DNA of 11,686 bases, from assembly GCA_020253595.1 (NCBI GenBank), contig JADCBH010000399.1:1-11686 (forward strand). The letters run 5' to 3'. The notes beneath the pieces are model-generated. The model ran no database searches, was not told the origin of the DNA, and worked only from the letters and a program-made list of their open reading frames with translations. The position numbers and the translations under genes are program-made. Position 1 is the stretch's first letter. Every line of letters begins with the position of its first letter. Origin of the DNA: Brevundimonas sp. GTDB taxonomy: Bacteria; Pseudomonadota; Alphaproteobacteria; Caulobacterales; Caulobacteraceae. This document shows, piece after piece, positions 7,095 through 11,686 of the stretch.

Positions 7095-8065
7095 CGATTG
7101 AACACCTCGCCTCCTTCTGCATCGTCGGTGACAGGGACGAAGGTCTGCCTGACGGTCTGACGGCGCTTGTCACCCGGTTGGCCGAAGAGAACCTGCACTA
7201 TGAGGTGCTACTGGTCGTCGGGGAGAGTTGGCGATCAACCCTGGTTGAGGCCGGCCAAGAGCTCGCGGCTTTGGCCAACCTGCGCATCCTGATTGTCGCC
7301 GATGGAACCAGCCCCTACCGCCGACGACGCATCGCGGCTGCTGAAGCCCTGGGCGACGTGGTCGTCGTCACGGACCCGGAGGAGGCCATGCGGCTGGATC
7401 TGACGGATTTCGCCCGCGAAGCGCTGGTGAACGGCCGGATCATCATGGGGGCCAGAGCTCGGGCGCGGACCAGCTTTCTACCCCTACACGGCGCGCTGAG
7501 GCTCCTGACAGGCTATCGTGTCGACACGCGGGACTTGCGAACGCTTGCCCTGCCCCGGACCAGCCTAACAAGGCTACTTGCACGCCCAACGGCAGGCATC
7601 GATCTGCGTTTCGAGGCCAAGCGCACACCTGAGCGATACGTACGCAAGATCGTGGAAGCATCGGGGCCCAGTGACCGGCTGCTGCGAAGTCGCCGCGTGG
7701 ACTTGCTCGTCGAACTGATGTCGGCATCGGGCCCGAGATTCCTGAAGGGGTTTGCCCTTATGGCCCTCATGACCCTCGCGGCGGCAGCGGCCTATGCGGC
7801 CTACGTCCTCGGGGCCCTCTTCTTCATCCGGGATCTCCAGCCCGGTTGGTTCACCCTGTCGATGGGGTTGAGCGGGTTGACGGCCTTTCTGTCACTCTGG
7901 GCAGTCATCGGTTCCCTGGCACAGGCCCGGATCATCGAGCTGCTCGATAGTCGGCAACGGGACGAGGTCATTGAGGAAATGGGGGCCGTCAGCTTCTTTC
8001 GACAGGCCGATCCGCTCAACGTCGCACTGACAGGCGAACCCACTCGCAGGCGTGAGAAGCGATGA
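7091..8065 (+). CDS. Degenerate GT2/GtrB-like protein with two C-terminal membrane helices
   Basis: This is a 324-residue protein starting in an ATGA overlap. Its layout is that of a GtrB/polyprenyl-phosphate glycosyltransferase: an N-terminal alpha/beta domain (about 1-200) and two membrane helices (about 219-246 and 254-278) followed by a cytoplasmic tail of about 45 residues. VVVVTDPEEA (90-99) occupies the place of the GT2 metal-binding DxD strand, and GYRVDTRDLRTLAL (141-154) resembles the DTxxGFRxxxR region. The usual ED-NDGSxD nucleotide-binding motif is not recognisable, and the DxD is reduced to a lone TDPEE. It is therefore probably catalytically weak or inactive, and may serve as a membrane anchor or partner for the intact GT2 encoded next. 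The GT2-like assignment comes from layout and partial motifs, so it is moderate; a fully novel membrane protein is the alternative. Confidence 0.6.
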   Translation: MTIEHLASFCIVGDRDEGLPDGLTALVTRLAEENLHYEVLLVVGESWRSTLVEAGQELAALANLRILIVADGTSPYRRRRIAAAEALGDVVVVTDPEEAMRLDLTDFAREALVNGRIIMGARARARTSFLPLHGALRLLTGYRVDTRDLRTLALPRTSLTRLLARPTAGIDLRFEAKRTPERYVRKIVEASGPSDRLLRSRRVDLLVELMSASGPRFLKGFALMALMTLAAAAAYAAYVLGALFFIRDLQPGWFTLSMGLSGLTAFLSLWAVIGSLAQARIIELLDSRQRDEVIEEMGAVSFFRQADPLNVALTGEPTRRREKR

Positions 8066-8883
8066 GCAGTTCGACGCAGTTCACGGCACGCGGCTGGTCG
8101 GTCCCGGACTTCGATGTCGAATTCCTCCACGAGCGTCGCACCCGATACGCAGTGGTCATCCCCGTCATGAACGAGGGCGACCGCATCCGCAGCCAACTCA
8201 AACGAATGCAGACGCTGGGCCTGCACCACGAGGCGGACATCGTGATCGCCGATGGTGGTTCGACGGACGGATCAACCGATCTGGAGCTCCTTGGATCGCT
8301 GGGTGTACGGGCGTGCCTGATCAAGCGAGGACCGGGAGCCCTGTCGGCGCAACTGCGGTGCGCCTACGCATGGGTGCTGGATCAGGGCTACGAGGGCGTC
8401 GTCACCATCGACGGCAACGGCAAGGACGGTGTGGAGTCGCTCCCCCAGTTCCTGTCGGCCTTGGACAGTGGCTTCGGTTATGCCCAGGCATCCCGCTTCA
8501 TTCGCGGCGGCCATGAGGAAAACACGCCCTGGCTTCGGAGCCTGGCGATCCGCCTGATCCACGCACCCGTTCTCAGTCTGGCGGCGGGCCGCTGGTTCAG
8601 CGACACCACGCAGGGATACCGCGCCTACTCCCGAGACTACCTGCTTGATCGGCGGGTTCAGCCGTTTCGGGACGTGTTCATCCGCTACGAACTGCTCGCC
8701 TATCTGACGGTGCGAGCGTCGCAGCTTGGCTATCGCGTGCGCGAGATTCCGACTTCGCGGGTCTATCCGAAAGGCGAAGCCATTCCGACCAAGATCCGGG
8801 GCCTCCGCCCTTTGATCGATCTGCTTGTCGTGCTCTGGCGCACCGTCAGCGGTGGCTACCATCCGAAATCCGTCCACGCATGA
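8062..8883 (+). CDS. Family 2 glycosyltransferase, polyprenyl-phosphate sugar transferase type
   Basis: This is a 273-residue protein starting in an ATGA overlap. The GT2 motifs are clear: VVIPVMNEG (31-39), IADGGSTDGS (62-71) for nucleotide-sugar binding, TIDGNGKD (115-122) at the DxD/metal site, and DTTQGYRAYSR (181-191) followed by YELLAYLTVRASQLGYRVREIP (209-230). The last two are typical of dolichyl/undecaprenyl-phosphate mannosyl- or glucosyltransferases (DPM1/GtrB type). The protein ends about 20 residues after a hydrophobic but short LIDLLVVLW stretch and has no clear membrane helices, unlike GtrB. It probably transfers a sugar from a nucleotide donor to a polyprenyl phosphate at the cytoplasmic face. 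The neighbouring degenerate GT2-like membrane protein may hold it there. The donor sugar cannot be read from the sequence. Confidence 0.88.
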   Translation: MSSSTQFTARGWSVPDFDVEFLHERRTRYAVVIPVMNEGDRIRSQLKRMQTLGLHHEADIVIADGGSTDGSTDLELLGSLGVRACLIKRGPGALSAQLRCAYAWVLDQGYEGVVTIDGNGKDGVESLPQFLSALDSGFGYAQASRFIRGGHEENTPWLRSLAIRLIHAPVLSLAAGRWFSDTTQGYRAYSRDYLLDRRVQPFRDVFIRYELLAYLTVRASQLGYRVREIPTSRVYPKGEAIPTKIRGLRPLIDLLVVLWRTVSGGYHPKSVHA

Positions 8884-10013
8884 GCCGCCGGGCAGACTGG
8901 GACGCGGTGGTGATCGGCGGCGGCTTCTTCGGCTGCTGTCTCGCGCTCGCCCTCAGGAGCGCGTGTGATCGCGTGCTGCTCCTGGAACAGGAGGACGCGC
9001 TGCTGACACGGGCCTCGCGCGTCAACCAGGCCCGCGTCCATACCGGCTTTCACTATCCGCGCAGCATGGTCACCGCGCGACGCTCTCGCGCGCTTCAAGC
9101 CCGCTTCATCGCCGCCTTCCCGGAAGCGATCATCAGCGATTTTCAGATGTTGTATGCGCTGGCACGGGAACGCTCCAAGGTTACCGCATCGCGGTTCAAC
9201 GCCATGTTCCGCGCGCTGGAGGCCCCTTTCAGCGAAGCCGGCCGCTCCGAAACCGCCCTGTTCGATCCGCACAGGATCGAAGCCGTCTTCAGGTGTCAGG
9301 AGTATGCTTTCGACTGGCTGGCCCTGCGCGAGCGCCTGATCCAGCGACTGGAGTCCGAAGGCGTCACGATACGTACCGGTGAAGCAGCGAAGCGCATCTC
9401 CCATGTGGAAGATTGGGCGGAAATCGAGTTGGCGCAAAGCACAGTGACCGCCGGGGCCGTGTTCAACGTGACCTATGCCGGACTTAACGACCTCATGTCC
9501 GGGTCTGGCCTGGAGAGTTTGCCGATCAAGCACGAATGGGCGGAAATCGCTCTGGTGCAGCCGCCGTCTGACCTGGAGGGACTAGCGGTCACGGTCATGG
9601 ACGGACCGTTCTTCTCGATCATGCCCTATCCGGCAGAGGCCCTCTATTCGCTGACCCATGTTCGCTACACGCCGCATGCCTCATGGACGGATAGCCCGAG
9701 CGCGCGAAGCGCGGCGATCACCCAGCGTTTGCCTCAACGCTCTCGCGCAAGGGAAATGATCCTGGACGCGAGCCGCTATCTGCCCTGCATGCTGCAGACC
9801 CGGCATGAGCGTTCGCTGTGGGACGTGAAGACCGTGCGTCTCCAGAATGAGGTCGACGACGCTCGACCCATACTGGTTCATCGCCATTCGGACTGCCCGC
9901 GACTGACCAGCGTGCTGGGCGCCAAGCTCGACAATGTCGTCGACCTGCTGGAAATCCTGCCCAGCATCGACGAACGCTGGCGCGATACTCGGCCGCAGGC
10001 GATCTTTGGATGA
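8880..10013 (+). CDS. FAD-dependent oxidoreductase (DAO fold, LhgO-like N-terminus)
   Basis: This is a 377-residue protein starting in an ATGA overlap. VVIGGGFFGCCLALAL (10-25) is a GxGxxG FAD-binding motif, and Glu36 at the end of the next strand (VLLLEQ) is the usual ribose-binding acid of the DAO family (PF01266). NQARVHTGFHYPRS (49-62) resembles the N-x-G-V-I-H-A-G-x-x-Y stretch found after the FAD site in L-2-hydroxyglutarate oxidase (LhgO) and relatives. The enzyme probably oxidises an alcohol or amine carbon next to a polar group. No membrane segment or signal peptide is visible, so it is likely cytoplasmic. In this cluster a sugar hydroxyl, possibly on a polyprenyl-phosphate carrier, is a plausible substrate; that is inference from neighbours. 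Another amino-acid or hydroxy-acid substrate cannot be excluded. Confidence 0.82.
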   Translation: MSRRADWDAVVIGGGFFGCCLALALRSACDRVLLLEQEDALLTRASRVNQARVHTGFHYPRSMVTARRSRALQARFIAAFPEAIISDFQMLYALARERSKVTASRFNAMFRALEAPFSEAGRSETALFDPHRIEAVFRCQEYAFDWLALRERLIQRLESEGVTIRTGEAAKRISHVEDWAEIELAQSTVTAGAVFNVTYAGLNDLMSGSGLESLPIKHEWAEIALVQPPSDLEGLAVTVMDGPFFSIMPYPAEALYSLTHVRYTPHASWTDSPSARSAAITQRLPQRSRAREMILDASRYLPCMLQTRHERSLWDVKTVRLQNEVDDARPILVHRHSDCPRLTSVLGAKLDNVVDLLEILPSIDERWRDTRPQAIFG

Positions 10014-10405
10014 CGCGTGGCCCTCGATATCTGGCCGTCGTCGTCGTCGGCTTCGGGGTCGATCTGGGACTCGCACTGGCGCTGCGCGAACTGTTCGGCT
10101 TGCCCTTGCCGCTCGCGGCTGCAGGCGGTTTCATGAGTGCCTTGGTGCTCAACTATGTGCTGTTCGAAACGTGGGCGTTCCGGCGGGACCGGACAACTCT
10201 ATCGTTCCGACGCATGACTGCGACGGCGGCCTCGGCACTGATCGCGCTCGGCGTCCGCATAACGGCCGTTGCGATCCTGAACAGCATGATCGGTGCCCCT
10301 GACGCAGCGACGGCCGCCGCGATCCTTGTTGCGGCAGCCGCCTTGTCCTTGCTCGTGAACTGGGCCCTGGTGTCTCATGTGTTCCGAAGACACAGCGCTC
10401 CCTGA
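10010..10405 (+). CDS. GtrA-family membrane protein, putative polyprenyl-phosphate-sugar flippase
   Basis: This 131-residue protein matches the GtrA family (PF04138) in length and layout: four membrane helices at about 6-25, 33-53, 70-93 and 101-121. The hallmark stretch NYVLFETWAFRR lies at residues 48-59 after the second helix, and NWALVSHVFRR near the end echoes it, suggesting an internally repeated two-helix unit. GtrA proteins are thought to move or support the transfer of polyprenyl-phosphate-linked sugars across the inner membrane. The gene starts in an ATGA overlap and is the last of the cluster. It runs towards the TMEM43-family gene with six bases between the two stops. Its presence is the main reason to think the cluster exports a lipid-linked sugar. 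Confidence 0.88.
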   Translation: MTRGPRYLAVVVVGFGVDLGLALALRELFGLPLPLAAAGGFMSALVLNYVLFETWAFRRDRTTLSFRRMTATAASALIALGVRITAVAILNSMIGAPDAATAAAILVAAAALSLLVNWALVSHVFRRHSAP

Positions 10406-10435
10406 TGGAGCTCACGCTGCAGAGGCTGAAGCCTC
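10393..10435. terminator. Candidate shared terminator hairpins at the convergent junction
   Basis: CAGCG (10393-10397) pairs with CGCTG (10415-10419), enclosing CTCC and GGAG around a CTGAT loop with a small bulge on one side; this covers both stop codons. A second perfect hairpin, GAGGC-TGAA-GCCTC, follows at 10422-10435. On the + strand a T-rich run (10449-10457) comes 13 bases after the second stem, further than usual for an intrinsic terminator, and the - strand has no T-run. It may serve as a weak two-way terminator or as an end-protecting structure. Confidence 0.3.
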
Positions 10436-11605
10436 CTTAGCCGCCAGCTTTTTCTTTGCGCGTCCCCGACCAAACCGCCAGACCGCGAAGGCGATGGCAC
10501 CGCCGATCAGCAGGATGACCGCAGTCAGGATCGGCCGGAAGGCGAACCAGGCGATGGCGATCGTCACCGTCCCAACCAGCAGACCGAGCACAAAGCCAAT
10601 GAGCCCCGTGCCCATCCGTACGATGGTTCCCGCCAGAGGCAGGACGTCGGCCAACACACCGAAGGGCGCGAGGATCAGCCCAAAACCAACCATCAGCAGG
10701 ATGATTCCACCGACACGGATGGCCCAGGCCATGAAAGTGTTCGCATCCTGCGCGGACTGGAACATGTCGGCGGCCGGCGTGTCGCCTGCAGCCACCATCA
10801 GGATCTCCGTGCCGTTCTGCGTGCGGTACGGAAGGAAGCCATCGCCGTTCTGACGACCCACCACGCTGGTCTCACCAGCCGGTGTGACCAGATAAGATAC
10901 GCGAGTGTCGCCGACCGCCGGGAGCTGTGGGTTGATGCCGATGTAGATCTGGTTGTTGGCGACGGTCAGGTTGCGCCCCTGACCAGCGGCAGCTTGGATG
11001 GCTTCGCCTTGCTCAGCACCAAGCGCAAGCGGCTGGGCTCCATCCATCTGGCCGAGAACGTTCTCTTCCAGTTGAAAGGCTCCAAGGGTGGCATCCGTGG
11101 CGAAGGTGGTATCCGCCTCCAGCGTCATCGAAGGGTTCTCGTGGCCGCCCGGCGACTGGAAGCCGCTGGAGTCGATGGGCGAGGAAGACCAGACCTTGGT
11201 GTAGGTGTAGGTGGTCACTGTCTCTTCGCCGCCGCCGAGTTTGGTGCGGGTTTCTGAGCGCGACTCTTCCTGCCACTGATACATCTCGACCTGCCGGTCT
11301 AGGCGCACACCCGTAGCGGTAACGCCGAACTGCTCATCGATGAGTGGTGCCGTTACGGCGACGTTGCCGACGACATGCACGAGCTTCTGGTCATTCGCAG
11401 GGTCGATGGGTTCTGCGGCGGCCTCCACGACCAGCCCCGCCCCCTCATTCAATCCTTTCTCGACCTTGATCGCGTTGCCCTCGTTCCAGGCCAACCCCCA
11501 GACGCAGGCGAAGATCATGACGATGCCGACGAGGACCCCCGCGAAGGCGGAGCCGACGCGGCTGAACCAGGATGTCCTTGTCGTTACGGTGACTTGATCA
11601 GGCAT
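10412..11605 (-). CDS. TMEM43-family membrane protein
   Basis: This is a 397-residue protein of the TMEM43 family (PF07787), shared by bacteria and animals (human TMEM43/LUMA). It shows the family layout: one N-terminal membrane helix (about 18-39), a large polar domain to about residue 290, then three or four C-terminal membrane helices (about 293-314, 318-347 and 349-376) and a Lys/Ala-rich cytoplasmic tail. The LDRQVEMYQWQEES stretch (102-115) is the characteristic MYQW region. Start ATG 11605 was preferred over ATG 11662 because GGGGGGAG lies four bases upstream. The polar domain is probably periplasmic. The bacterial function is unknown. It is transcribed alone towards the GtrA cluster, and nothing in the sequence ties it to that pathway. 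Confidence 0.88.
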   Translation of the reverse strand: MPDQVTVTTRTSWFSRVGSAFAGVLVGIVMIFACVWGLAWNEGNAIKVEKGLNEGAGLVVEAAAEPIDPANDQKLVHVVGNVAVTAPLIDEQFGVTATGVRLDRQVEMYQWQEESRSETRTKLGGGEETVTTYTYTKVWSSSPIDSSGFQSPGGHENPSMTLEADTTFATDATLGAFQLEENVLGQMDGAQPLALGAEQGEAIQAAAGQGRNLTVANNQIYIGINPQLPAVGDTRVSYLVTPAGETSVVGRQNGDGFLPYRTQNGTEILMVAAGDTPAADMFQSAQDANTFMAWAIRVGGIILLMVGFGLILAPFGVLADVLPLAGTIVRMGTGLIGFVLGLLVGTVTIAIAWFAFRPILTAVILLIGGAIAFAVWRFGRGRAKKKLAAKEASASAA

Positions 11606-11686
11606 ATGGCTCCCCCCAGAGCGAATCAGCCGCTTCGTCCCTGCGACGGGCGGCCGTCCCATATATCACCGGTCGAGCGCCACTCC
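11606..11686 (-). promoter_or_regulatory. Leader of the TMEM43-family gene with ribosome-binding site
   Basis: GGGGGGAG at 11610-11617 (read on the - strand) lies four bases before the ATG at 11605 and decides the start. Further upstream is a short AT-rich island, GGTGATATAT at 11661-11670, the only one in this leader; it could be part of a promoter, but no properly spaced -35 element is evident. The window ends at 11686, so the full promoter may lie outside it. Confidence 0.45.

Noticed and set aside
9934..10302. Alternative + strand frame across the end of the FAD enzyme and the GtrA gene
   Set aside because: It overlaps two well-supported genes and its translation has no membrane or domain features, so it is a frame shadow.
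11606..11662. Upstream ATG (11662) for the TMEM43-family gene
   Set aside because: It adds a polar Arg/Gly-rich extension and has a poor ribosome-binding site, whereas ATG 11605 is preceded by GGGGGGAG.
11661..11670. AT-rich island GGTGATATAT as a -10 promoter element
   Set aside because: No -35 element at a suitable distance was found and the window ends soon after, so a promoter call is not justified.

Overview
The window is GC-rich, gene-dense bacterial DNA in which almost every start codon overlaps the preceding stop codon. The gene families point to an alphaproteobacterium: a MoxR/DUF58/BatA-type operon with a DUF4175-like low-complexity membrane protein, followed by GtrA and polyprenyl-phosphate glycosyltransferase-type genes. 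I suspect Caulobacterales, for example a Brevundimonas-like organism, but that rests on recollection of gene content and was not tested.

Region 1 (1-5243, + strand) is the distal part of a Bat-type operon. It holds the last codons of a probable DUF58 protein, a BatA N-terminal-domain membrane protein, a large DUF4175-like membrane protein with an unusual histidine-rich segment, and a 608-residue membrane protein with a glutamine-amidotransferase-like middle. All three junctions are 4-bp ATGA or GTGA overlaps, so translation is probably coupled. The genes appear to encode a cell-envelope complex whose biochemical role is not known.

Region 2 (5275-10405, + strand) starts after a 31-nt gap that holds a small hairpin. 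It is a six-gene, fully overlapping cluster: an extended SDR (NAD-dependent epimerase/dehydratase-like), a xylose-isomerase-like TIM-barrel isomerase/epimerase, a degenerate membrane-anchored GT2-like protein, an intact soluble GT2 of the dolichyl/polyprenyl-phosphate glycosyltransferase type, an FAD-dependent oxidoreductase of the DAO fold, and a GtrA-family membrane protein. The content suggests synthesis of a modified sugar on a polyprenyl-phosphate carrier at the inner face of the membrane, followed by flipping by the GtrA protein. The combination of FAD oxidase, SDR reductase and GtrA resembles the logic of mycobacterial DprE1/DprE2/Rv3789 but uses a different FAD fold. This is the best candidate here for an undescribed system.

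Region 3 (10412-11605, - strand) is a TMEM43-family membrane protein that converges on the GtrA gene with only 6 bp between the stop codons. Its upstream leader (11606-11686) has a strong ribosome-binding site. I saw no tRNA, rRNA, CRISPR array, insertion sequence or attachment site. No stretch longer than about 80 bases lacks a gene.
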